DNA of 5,451 nt. Source: an uncultured Clostridium sp. (lineage in GTDB: Bacteria; Bacillota; Clostridia; Clostridiales; Clostridiaceae). The notes beneath the pieces are model-generated. The model did not search any database and had not been told where the DNA came from. It worked only from the letters and a program-made list of their open reading frames with translations. The position numbers and the translations under genes are program-made. Below are positions 1 to 5,451 of the stretch, piece after piece. The stretch lies in the NCBI GenBank assembly GCA_946575275.1, contig CAMNZV010000127.1, forward strand, positions 1-5,451, written 5' to 3'. Position 1 is the first letter of the stretch; every line of letters begins with the position of its first letter.

Positions 1-7
1 GGATAAT

Positions 8-454
8 ATGGATTATAAGATATTAAGATGTTTAAAACTAAATGCAAGATGTAAAGCCTCTGATATTAGCAAGGAAATAAATTTGTCAGTATCTGCTGTT
101 ATTGAGCGTATACATAAAATGGAGAAAAACAATATAATAACAAATTATACTATCATAGTAAATCAAAAGGAATTAGACCATGATGTTAGCGCTTTAATGG
201 AAATAAGTTTAGAACACCCAAAATACTATGAATCTTTTACTAAAGCTATTGAATTAAATAATAATATTGTTTCATCCTATTATCTAACTGGAGATTATGA
301 TTTTATGCTTAAAATAATATGTAAATCATCTGATCATCTTGAAGAAATACATCGTGAAATTAAGAGTCTAGAAGGAGTATCAACAACAAAAACTCATTTT
401 ATATTAAAAAATATTAAAAATATATATTCTGTAATTCCAGAGGCTAAGGATTAA
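8..454 (+). CDS. Lrp/AsnC-family transcriptional regulator (5' end probably just outside window)
   Basis: This is a small DNA-binding regulator of the feast/famine (Lrp/AsnC) family, which usually senses an amino acid and acts as dimers or octamers. Numbering from the ATG at 8, a winged helix-turn-helix covers about residues 2-45 (DYKIL opening, then LNARCKASDI and LSVSAVIERI, the recognition helix). A ligand-binding RAM domain covers about 60-138, with the hallmark GDYDFML at 95-101. The length of 148 residues is near normal. The frame stays open to the window edge (codons D and N at 2-7), and base 1 could be the last base of an ATG. Family members normally have a few residues before the D-x-x-IL motif, and the ATG at 8 has no room for a Shine-Dalgarno site. 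I therefore infer that the true start is at or before the window edge. It lies 36 bases upstream of dat on the same strand, so it probably controls this operon and itself. Its ligand is unknown; a D-amino acid or glutamate-related compound is a guess. Confidence 0.9.
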   Translation: MDYKILRCLKLNARCKASDISKEINLSVSAVIERIHKMEKNNIITNYTIIVNQKELDHDVSALMEISLEHPKYYESFTKAIELNNNIVSSYYLTGDYDFMLKIICKSSDHLEEIHREIKSLEGVSTTKTHFILKNIKNIYSVIPEAKD

Positions 455-490
455 TAAAAATGATAAATATTTTACAAGGAGGAGACTAGT

Positions 491-1339
491 ATGGAAAATT
501 TAGGCTATTATAATGGAGAGTTTGGTTTACTTGAGGAAATGAAGGTACCTATGAATGATCGTGTATGCTATTTTGGTGATGGAGTATATGATGCAACTTA
601 TAGCAGAAATCATGTGATTTTTGCATTAGATGAACATATAGATCGTTTTTTTAATAGTGCAGGTTTGTTAAAGATTAAGATTCCTCATAGTAAAAAGGAG
701 ATAAAGGAAATATTAAAGGAAATGGTTAAAAAGGTTGATTGCAAAGAGCAATTTGTATATTGGCAGGTTACAAGAGGTACTGGTATGCGCAATCATGCTT
801 TTTTAGGAGATGATGTGAAAGCTAACTTTTGGATTATGCTAAGACCAGCAAATATTAAGGATATGTCACAAAAAATCAAACTAATAACTTTAGAGGATAC
901 TCGTTTTTTACATTGTAATATTAAAACATTAAATTTGCTTCCTAGTGTAATGGCTGCTGAAAAAACTGAAGAGGCAGGGTGTCAAGAGGCAGTATTACAT
1001 AGAGGAGATAGGGTAACTGAATGTGCTCATAGTAATGTAGCTATTATCAAAGATGGAATTTTAATAACAGCACCAACAGATAATTTAATATTGCCAGGAA
1101 TTGCAAGAGCTCATCTTATTAAAATGTGCAAAGTCTTTAATATACCTGTAAATGAAGTGCCATTTACCTTGAAGGAAATGGTAGAGGCTGATGAAGTTAT
1201 TGTTACTAGTTCAGGTCAATTTTGTATGAGTGCTTGTGAAATAGATGGGGTGCCTGTTGGTGGTAAAGCTCCAGATATTATAAATAAATTACAGGATGCA
1301 TTATTAAAGGAATTTATAGAGGAAACAGACATAAAATAG
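491..1339 (+). CDS. dat: D-amino-acid aminotransferase (D-alanine aminotransferase), PLP fold type IV
   Basis: This cytosolic PLP enzyme exchanges amino groups between D-amino acids and 2-oxo acids, classically D-alanine + 2-oxoglutarate to pyruvate + D-glutamate. The 282-residue length matches Bacillus D-amino-acid aminotransferase. Residues known from that enzyme are present. FGDGVY ends in Tyr33 (its Tyr31). RGTGMRNH carries Arg100 and His102 (its Arg98/His100 carboxylate-binding pair, the RxH signature separating D-specific enzymes from branched-chain aminotransferases). Lys145 in NIKTLNLL is the Schiff-base lysine, and Glu177 in RVTE contacts the PLP ring nitrogen. SNV at 181-183 and LPGIAR are further class IV motifs. 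The ATG has an excellent AAGGAGG site at 476-482 with 8-base spacing. Being next to D-glutamate-cyclase-like genes suggests it feeds D-glutamate into breakdown rather than, or as well as, supplying D-glutamate for peptidoglycan. A D-specific role is well supported by residues; the preferred substrate is not determined. Confidence 0.93.
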   Translation: MENLGYYNGEFGLLEEMKVPMNDRVCYFGDGVYDATYSRNHVIFALDEHIDRFFNSAGLLKIKIPHSKKEIKEILKEMVKKVDCKEQFVYWQVTRGTGMRNHAFLGDDVKANFWIMLRPANIKDMSQKIKLITLEDTRFLHCNIKTLNLLPSVMAAEKTEEAGCQEAVLHRGDRVTECAHSNVAIIKDGILITAPTDNLILPGIARAHLIKMCKVFNIPVNEVPFTLKEMVEADEVIVTSSGQFCMSACEIDGVPVGGKAPDIINKLQDALLKEFIEETDIK

Positions 1340-1345
1340 GGGTGA
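1338..1345 (+). promoter_or_regulatory. Shine-Dalgarno site that fixes the start of the DUF4392 gene at 1351
   Basis: AGGGGTGA pairs well with the 16S rRNA tail and overlaps the TAG stop of dat (1337-1339). The GTG at 1342 lies inside this site and cannot be the start served by it. The ATG at 1351, 5 bases after the site, can. The overlap of stop and ribosome-binding site points to coupled translation. Confidence 0.8.
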
Positions 1346-1350
1346 AAATT

Positions 1351-2457
1351 ATGAATCAAGAAGAATTAACAATTTTCCATATGGGGGAAAACCTTGATAG
1401 TTTAATGAATTTAGATCCTAGAGGATATGGTGTGTGCCGCATTTTATATTCTGCTGCAAGAGAGTATACAGGGGAGCCTTTAACTACAAATGCAGCTAAA
1501 AAGTTGGTTAATACATTAAGGGAGGGGGATATTGTTTATATAATGACAGGATTTGTTTTGCTTCCACTAAAAAAAGCTGAAATGGATGGTATAGTAAGCT
1601 CTCTTTTACTTGCAAGGTCTCTAGTTAAAGCCTTTAATGTTAAACCTGCAATTATATGTCCAGAGGATAATTTAGAAGCTATAAAGAATTTAGCTTATGT
1701 AATAGGATTGCATTTATATGATAATCTAGATGATTTAAAAAAATATCCAATATCAATGGCAGCAATAGCATTTACAAAAGATAATAAAAAAGCAGATAAA
1801 ATGGCAGACACTATTATATCTAAAGGATTACCAAGTGCAGTAATTAGCATAGAGTGTCCAGGTGCCAATAAAGAAGGAAGGTATCATAATGCACTTGGAC
1901 TTGATGTATCAGATCTTGAGGCAAAGCAAGATATATTATTTACAAAATTACAAAATAGGGGAATTTTAAATATTGCAATTGGGGATCTTGGAAATGAAAT
2001 TGGTATGGGAACAATAAAAAGTCAATTAGATAAATATATACCTTTTGCAGCTAAAGGAAAGTGTAGTTGTGAGTGCAATGGTGGAATTGGTGTATTTACA
2101 AAGGCAGACAATATTATAACAGCTACTGTTTCAGATTGGGGATGTTATGGTTTAATTGCAGCAATTGCATATCTAAAAAAGGATTTGGAAATAATGCACA
2201 CAAAGGAATTACAAGAGGAAGCAATGGTAGTTGCATCAAGAAGTGGAATGATAGATATGTATGGTTGGCTAGTTCCAGCTATAGATGGATTTGGAGTATC
2301 TATGAATCGATCAATAGTAAATTTAATGAGAGAATGTGTTGAATATGCAATTAAACTTGAAAAAACATGTTCAAATTGGTTTGAAGAGGTTATAGAATTA
2401 GGATTTTATGAAAATAAAGGGGTGAAACAAAATGAAATACGGGAATATGGAGCCTAA
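1351..2457 (+). CDS. DUF4392 protein, homologous to the C-terminal half of D-glutamate cyclase (DGLUCY)
   Basis: This 368-residue protein is recognised as the DUF4392 family, which forms the C-terminal part of animal D-glutamate cyclase, a mitochondrial enzyme converting D-glutamate to 5-oxo-D-proline. Conserved blocks visible, numbered from the ATG at 1351: YIMTGF at 63-68 and ETDGP-like PLKKAEMDG at 72-80 near the N-terminus; SIECPG at 166-171 (usual form IERPG); GRYHNALGLDVS at 176-187; GDLGNEIGMG at 211-220 (usual form GDGGNEIGMG); and VSDWGCYGL at 260-268 (usual form VSNWGxYGL). There is no signal peptide or convincing membrane segment, so it is probably cytosolic. A CxCxC cluster at 238-242 is odd. 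The start is set by the GGGGTGA site; a GTG at 1342 would add three residues but sits in that site. Its last 26 bases overlap the DUF1445 gene, whose product resembles the other half of DGLUCY, so the two likely form one enzyme or act in succession. Family assignment is firm; the reaction in this organism is inferred. Confidence 0.85.
   Translation: MNQEELTIFHMGENLDSLMNLDPRGYGVCRILYSAAREYTGEPLTTNAAKKLVNTLREGDIVYIMTGFVLLPLKKAEMDGIVSSLLLARSLVKAFNVKPAIICPEDNLEAIKNLAYVIGLHLYDNLDDLKKYPISMAAIAFTKDNKKADKMADTIISKGLPSAVISIECPGANKEGRYHNALGLDVSDLEAKQDILFTKLQNRGILNIAIGDLGNEIGMGTIKSQLDKYIPFAAKGKCSCECNGGIGVFTKADNIITATVSDWGCYGLIAAIAYLKKDLEIMHTKELQEEAMVVASRSGMIDMYGWLVPAIDGFGVSMNRSIVNLMRECVEYAIKLEKTCSNWFEEVIELGFYENKGVKQNEIREYGA
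2416..2425 (+). promoter_or_regulatory. Shine-Dalgarno site of the DUF1445 gene, buried in the upstream coding region
   Basis: AAAGGGGTGA lies wholly inside the end of the DUF4392 gene, 6 bases before the ATG at 2432. It supports that start over the in-frame ATG at 2447, which has no good site at proper spacing. It is nearly identical to the site of the DUF4392 gene, suggesting matched output of the two proteins. Confidence 0.75.
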
Positions 2458-3217
2458 AAGGGTTAGAGAATTAATACGTGAAGGGAAAATAAGTGGACCA
2501 ACCTCAGGAATGTGTAATGGATATGCACAGGCTAATCTTGTAATTTTACCAAAGGATTTAGCCTATGATTTTTTATTATTTACTCAAAGAAATCCAAAAG
2601 CTTGTCCTGTGCTTGAAGTTAGTGACGAAGGAAGTAAAAGCTTTAAATATGTAGGTAAAGATATAGATATTACCTTAGATATTCCAAAATATAGAGTGTA
2701 TGAAAGGGGTATTCTAACAGGTGAATACACAAGTATTGAACATATATTTAGGAAAGATTTCGTTAGTTTTTTAATAGGCTGTAGTTTTTCATTTGAATCT
2801 GAGCTAATTGATGCTAAAATACCTATAAGGCATATAGATGAAAATTGCAATGTTCCTATGTTTAAAACTAATATACAATGTGAAAGTTCAGGTATATTTA
2901 ATGGTAAAATGGTAGTAAGCATGAGGCCTATTAAATATAATCAAGTTGTAAAAACTGTAATGGTTACATCATCAATGCCAAAGGTTCATGGAACACCAAT
3001 TCATATTGGAGATCCTAATCTTATTGGAATTAAAGATCTTAACAAACCAGATTTTGGAGATTTTGTACAAATAAAAGAAGATGAAATACCAGTGTTTTGG
3101 GCCTGTGGTGTAACTCCACAAGCAGTAATTATGGATGTAAAGCCAGAAATAGTTATTACACATTCACCAGGACATATGCTTATTACGGATATTAAAAATA
3201 TTGATTTAAAATATTAA
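2432..3217 (+). CDS. DUF1445 / YcsI-type putative hydro-lyase, homologous to the N-terminal half of D-glutamate cyclase
   Basis: This 261-residue protein is a full-length DUF1445 member (B. subtilis YcsI type, now named the D-glutamate cyclase family because it forms the N-terminal half of animal DGLUCY). Conserved blocks in order: [17 protein letters not shown] with [11 protein letters not shown] in the first 40 residues; [94 protein letters not shown]; and [12 protein letters not shown] at the C-terminus. No domain is missing and no signal peptide is seen, so it is likely cytosolic. In B. subtilis the homologue sits with pxpA (ycsF), kipI and kipA (pxpB, pxpC), as here, which ties the family to 5-oxoproline metabolism. 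Next to a DUF4392 gene it probably helps form 5-oxoproline from D-glutamate; other lyase or cyclase substrates remain possible. Its TAA stop overlaps the pxpA ribosome-binding site. Confidence 0.9.
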   Translation: MKYGNMEPKRVRELIREGKISGPTSGMCNGYAQANLVILPKDLAYDFLLFTQRNPKACPVLEVSDEGSKSFKYVGKDIDITLDIPKYRVYERGILTGEYTSIEHIFRKDFVSFLIGCSFSFESELIDAKIPIRHIDENCNVPMFKTNIQCESSGIFNGKMVVSMRPIKYNQVVKTVMVTSSMPKVHGTPIHIGDPNLIGIKDLNKPDFGDFVQIKEDEIPVFWACGVTPQAVIMDVKPEIVITHSPGHMLITDIKNIDLKY

Positions 3218-3221
3218 GGAG
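3216..3221 (+). promoter_or_regulatory. Shine-Dalgarno site that fixes the pxpA start at 3231
   Basis: AAGGAG shares two bases with the TAA stop of the DUF1445 gene and directly abuts an ATG at 3222, leaving no spacer for that codon. The ATG at 3231 has the normal 9-base spacing. It also gives the family's usual N-terminus, with the DLNCD motif a few residues in. Confidence 0.8.
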
Positions 3222-3230
3222 ATGACAAAA

Positions 3231-4001
3231 ATGTTTGCAGTAGATTTAAATTGTGATGTAGGTGAAAGCTTTGGCAGCTATAAAATTGGCTTAGATGAAG
3301 AGGTGATTTCATATATTTCATCTGCAAATATTGCATGTGGATTTCATGGCTCAGATCCAATGGTTATGGGAAGAACTGTAGAATTAGCTAATAAATTTGG
3401 GGTGTCTATAGGAGCACATCCAGGATTACCGGATTTAGTTGGATTTGGTAGACGAAACATGGATATTTCACCAAAAGAAGCTAAAGCTATGGTACAATAT
3501 CAAATTGGTGCATTGCAAGCCTTTTGCAAGGCAAAGGGAACAAAAATGACACATGTAAAACCTCATGGAGCGTTATACAACATGGCAGGTAAAGATTTAA
3601 AGATTGCCCTTGGAATTTGTGAAGGTATATATGAAGTAGATCCTAGTTTAATTCTACTAGCCTTATCTAACAGCAAAATGATAGAGGCTGCAAAGCATTA
3701 TGGACTAAAGGTTGCAAGGGAGGCCTTTGCAGATAGAAATTATGAGGAAGATGGTTCTTTAGTTTCTAGAAATAAAAAAGAGGCAATAATAGTTGATGAA
3801 GATATTGCTATAAAACGAGTTATAAGAATGATTAAAGAAAATAAGGTTAAAACAATTACGGGAATAGACATACCTATAACAGTAGATTCTATATGTGTTC
3901 ATGGTGATGGAATAAAAGCCTTAGAGTTTGTTAAAAAGATAAATTTAAGTTTTAAAGAGGAAAATATAAAAATCCTACCATTATCAGAGATTATTTTATA
4001 G
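3231..4001 (+). CDS. pxpA: 5-oxoprolinase subunit A (LamB/YcsF family)
   Basis: PxpA is one of three subunits of the ATP-dependent prokaryotic 5-oxoprolinase, which opens 5-oxoproline (pyroglutamate) to glutamate in the cytosol. At 256 residues it matches the family length and resembles B. subtilis YcsF throughout. Motifs: DLNCDVGE at 5-12; SANIACGFH at 31-39; [16 protein letters not shown] at 60-75; [10 protein letters not shown] at 108-117; [15 protein letters not shown] at 166-180; and VHGDG at 223-227. The polar Asp, Asn, Glu and His residues in these motifs are the likely catalytic or metal-binding groups of this barrel-like family (inference). The usual GFHAGD reads GFHGSD here. An upstream ATG at 3222 would add three residues but has no usable spacing. 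pxpB follows after 21 bases. Position directly after the D-glutamate-cyclase-like genes suggests the substrate is made by them. Known PxpABC acts on the L-form; activity on 5-oxo-D-proline is untested. Confidence 0.96.
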   Translation: MFAVDLNCDVGESFGSYKIGLDEEVISYISSANIACGFHGSDPMVMGRTVELANKFGVSIGAHPGLPDLVGFGRRNMDISPKEAKAMVQYQIGALQAFCKAKGTKMTHVKPHGALYNMAGKDLKIALGICEGIYEVDPSLILLALSNSKMIEAAKHYGLKVAREAFADRNYEEDGSLVSRNKKEAIIVDEDIAIKRVIRMIKENKVKTITGIDIPITVDSICVHGDGIKALEFVKKINLSFKEENIKILPLSEIIL

Positions 4002-4022
4002 CTTAATAAAGGGGATGAAGAT

Positions 4023-4724
4023 ATGGAAAAAGATAATATTTTAATATCTCAAATTAGTGAAATATCTGCCTTAGTTGAATTTGGAAGCATAATTAATGAA
4101 GATATTAACAAAAAAATAAGAATATTTTGTTCATATCTTAATGACCATCCTTTTAAGGGGCTAATAGAGTATGTACCAGCCTTTGCAAGTGTTTCTATTA
4201 TTTATAATCCATTAGATATAGACAATGAATACCCATATGAAGAAGTAAAGTCAAATATTTACGATATATTGGATAGACTTGATTTTTCATTAGTTTATAG
4301 GGAAAATATTATTAAAATTCCAGTGTGTTATAGTGGGGAGTTTGCACCAGATATTTTTGAGGTTGCTAAAATAAACAATCTTACTGTAGATGAAGTAATA
4401 AATATTCATTCAAGTGGTAAATACCTAGTTTATATGATTGGATTTGCACCTGGATTCCCATACCTTGGTGGAATGTCTAAAAAAATAGCATCACCAAGAC
4501 GACAATCACCAAGAACCAAAATACCAGCAGGTTCAGTTGGAATTGCAGGTATGCAAACTGGAGTATATCCAATAGAAACTCCAGGTGGATGGCAAATAAT
4601 AGGAAGGACACCAATAAAATTATTTAACCTTGAAGGTGAAAGGAAAAGTCTTTTAAACTCAGGAGATATTGCAAAATTTTATCCTATTTCCTATGAAGAA
4701 TATATACAAATAAAGGAGGTATAA
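4023..4724 (+). CDS. pxpB: 5-oxoprolinase subunit B (KipI family)
   Basis: PxpB, a cyclophilin-like-fold protein, works with PxpC and PxpA in ATP-dependent opening of 5-oxoproline. The 233-residue length is normal. The N-terminal part has ALVEFG at 16-21 and EYVPAFASVSIIYNP at 49-63, typical of the family's first domain. The C-terminal domain carries the diagnostic motifs GFAPGFPYLGG (140-150), PRRQSPRTKIPAGSVGIAG (158-176), QTGVYP (178-183), TPGGW (186-190) and GRTP (194-197). The ATG is preceded by AAAGGGG at 4008-4014 with 8-base spacing. The last codons contain the ribosome-binding site for pxpC, so the two are coupled. The B. subtilis homologue KipI is also known as an inhibitor of the sporulation kinase KinA. 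The complete pxpABC set here favours the metabolic role, though a second role in a spore-former cannot be excluded. Confidence 0.96.
   Translation: MEKDNILISQISEISALVEFGSIINEDINKKIRIFCSYLNDHPFKGLIEYVPAFASVSIIYNPLDIDNEYPYEEVKSNIYDILDRLDFSLVYRENIIKIPVCYSGEFAPDIFEVAKINNLTVDEVINIHSSGKYLVYMIGFAPGFPYLGGMSKKIASPRRQSPRTKIPAGSVGIAGMQTGVYPIETPGGWQIIGRTPIKLFNLEGERKSLLNSGDIAKFYPISYEEYIQIKEV
4712..4720 (+). promoter_or_regulatory. Strong Shine-Dalgarno site for the TTG start of pxpC
   Basis: AAAGGAGGT lies within the last codons of pxpB, ahead of its TAA at 4722-4724. Seven bases separate the core AGGAGG from the TTG at 4727. This near-perfect site, plus protein homology beginning directly at that codon, supports a non-ATG start. 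Confidence 0.85.
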
Positions 4725-4726
4725 TA

Positions 4727-5451
4727 TTGAAAATAAATGTTATAAGTCCAGGACTTCTTACAACAATTCAGGATTTAGGTAGAATAGGATATCAAAGATT
4801 TGGAGTTAGTGTTGGTGGTGCCATGGATACTTATGCCATGAGAATATCAAATATTCTAGTTGGAAATGAAGAAAATGAAGGAGTACTTGAAATAACTATA
4901 AGTGGTCCAACATTAAGTCTTGAAAAGGGAACTTTATTTGCTATAACAGGTGGAGATATGTCACCTACTATAGATGGTGAAAGAGTTCCAAAAGGAAGTG
5001 ATAGTTATTTCAAAAATGATGCAAATCTAAAATTTGGGTCTTGTATATCCGGTAGTTTAAGTTATATAGCAGTGGCTGGAGGCTTTAATGTTCCTAAAAT
5101 TATGGGAAGTAAAAGCACATATTTAAGAGGTGGATTTGGTGGCCTTAAAGGCAGAGCATTAAAAAAAAATGACGTTATAGAAATTGGAAATATGAATTCT
5201 AAATCTATTAAAATAATAAACAAAATTAATAACATTAAATTAAATGATTATTTTATTTATCCAAACTGGTATATTAGAAATTTTATTATGCAAAATTCAG
5301 ATGGAACAGTAATTAGAGTTTTTGAGGATAGACAATATAATAAAATATCAGAGGAAGGTATAGAAAAGTTTTTTAATACAAATTTTAATATAGATGTTAA
5401 ATCAGATAGAATGGGATATAGATTATGGGGAGAAAAAATAAAGCTTAAAGA
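4727..5451 (+). CDS. pxpC: 5-oxoprolinase subunit C (KipA / biotin-dependent-carboxyltransferase-like), 3' truncated by window edge
   Basis: This is the third 5-oxoprolinase subunit, which pairs with PxpB. It starts at TTG, 2 bases after the pxpB stop. The 241 codons seen run without interruption to the window edge; family members usually have a little over 300 residues, so roughly the last quarter is missing because of the window, not mutation. Motifs: SPGLLTTIQDLGRIGYQ at 7-23; GGAMD at 30-34; ANxLVGN-like SNILVGN at 41-47; LEITISGP at 54-61; ITGGDMSPTIDG at 73-84; AVAGGFNVPKIMGSKSTYLR at 115-134; GGFGGLKGRAL at 135-145; and SDRMGYRL at 226-233. These are the standard KipA/PxpC blocks. An oddity is the segment after IRVF (196-199): relatives I recall have a Gly-Pro-Gln/His motif there, but this protein reads EDRQ. 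Alternatives such as urea carboxylase or allophanate hydrolase pieces are unlikely given the pxpAB partners. Confidence 0.95.
   Translation, partial: MKINVISPGLLTTIQDLGRIGYQRFGVSVGGAMDTYAMRISNILVGNEENEGVLEITISGPTLSLEKGTLFAITGGDMSPTIDGERVPKGSDSYFKNDANLKFGSCISGSLSYIAVAGGFNVPKIMGSKSTYLRGGFGGLKGRALKKNDVIEIGNMNSKSIKIINKINNIKLNDYFIYPNWYIRNFIMQNSDGTVIRVFEDRQYNKISEEGIEKFFNTNFNIDVKSDRMGYRLWGEKIKLK

Noticed and set aside
455..490. Possible terminator or internal promoter between the Lrp gene and dat
   Set aside because: The gap is too short, and I found no stable hairpin with a T run and no convincing -35/-10 pair. AT-rich DNA at the end of the Lrp gene gives TATA-like strings by chance.
491..1339. 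Branched-chain aminotransferase or aminodeoxychorismate lyase instead of D-amino-acid aminotransferase
   Set aside because: Tyr33, the Arg100/His102 pair, Lys145 and Glu177 match the D-amino-acid enzyme, as does overall similarity to the Bacillus protein.
1342..1350. GTG start for the DUF4392 gene
   Set aside because: The GTG is part of the GGGGTGA ribosome-binding site; the ATG at 1351 has correct spacing.
2073..2342. 89-codon plus-strand open frame inside the DUF4392 gene
   Set aside because: It is an out-of-frame shadow rich in Trp, Asn, Ser and Lys, with no recognisable motif, inside a well-conserved coding region.
2584..2922. 112-codon minus-strand open frame
   Set aside because: It lies wholly antisense to the conserved DUF1445 gene and shows no family motif.
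2972..3163. 63-codon minus-strand open frame rich in Trp, Tyr and Phe
   Set aside because: It is antisense to DUF1445 codons for conserved blocks; its aromatic content is a by-product of complementing those codons.
3222..3230. Upstream ATG for pxpA
   Set aside because: It directly abuts AAGGAG with no spacer and adds three residues not typical of the family.
5161..5169. Run of nine A in pxpC as a programmed or accidental frameshift site
   Set aside because: The single frame reads through it, and conserved PxpC motifs on both sides (GGFGGLKGR before, SDRMGYRL after) are in the same frame. Such runs are common in AT-rich genomes.
4023..5451. Split allophanate hydrolase / urea carboxylase, as KipI-KipA pairs are often labelled
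   Set aside because: There is no amidase or biotin carboxylase partner, and pxpA directly precedes the pair, which identifies the 5-oxoprolinase set.

Overview
This window is a single, tightly packed, plus-strand gene cluster of seven genes. It begins with an Lrp/AsnC-family regulator and ends inside a 5-oxoprolinase subunit gene. The DNA is strongly AT-rich, with AGA/ATA/TTA-heavy codon use and strong AGGAGG or GGGGTGA ribosome-binding sites. Together these suggest a low-GC Firmicute, most likely a Clostridium or close relative. That is an inference from composition; nothing in the window fixes the species.

Layout: (1) 8-454, Lrp/AsnC regulator, probably missing a few N-terminal codons at the window edge; (2) 491-1339, class IV aminotransferase with D-amino-acid aminotransferase residues (dat); (3) 1351-2457, DUF4392 protein, homologous to the C-terminal half of animal D-glutamate cyclase (DGLUCY); (4) 2432-3217, DUF1445/YcsI protein, homologous to the N-terminal half of DGLUCY, overlapping gene 3 by 26 bases; (5) 3231-4001, pxpA; (6) 4023-4724, pxpB; (7) 4727 to the window end, pxpC, starting at TTG and cut off after 241 codons. 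Every gap is under 40 bases, there is no convincing internal terminator, and several Shine-Dalgarno sites overlap the upstream gene's last codons. The whole set therefore looks like one translationally coupled operon whose promoter lies upstream of the window. No stretch over 300 bases lacks a gene, and no RNA gene, mobile element, repeat array or CRISPR was seen.

How the genes may work together (inference from family knowledge): D-amino-acid aminotransferase moves the amino group of D-alanine or another D-amino acid onto 2-oxoglutarate, giving D-glutamate. The two D-glutamate-cyclase-like proteins could cyclise D-glutamate to 5-oxo-D-proline. PxpABC opens 5-oxoproline to glutamate with ATP. 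The cluster thus reads as a D-amino-acid/D-glutamate salvage or detoxification pathway under an Lrp-type sensor. The open question is stereochemistry: PxpABC is known as a 5-oxo-L-prolinase, so either this one accepts the D-form or a racemisation step lies elsewhere. The most interesting points are this complete candidate pathway and the splitting of D-glutamate cyclase into two genes in the reverse order of the eukaryotic fusion.
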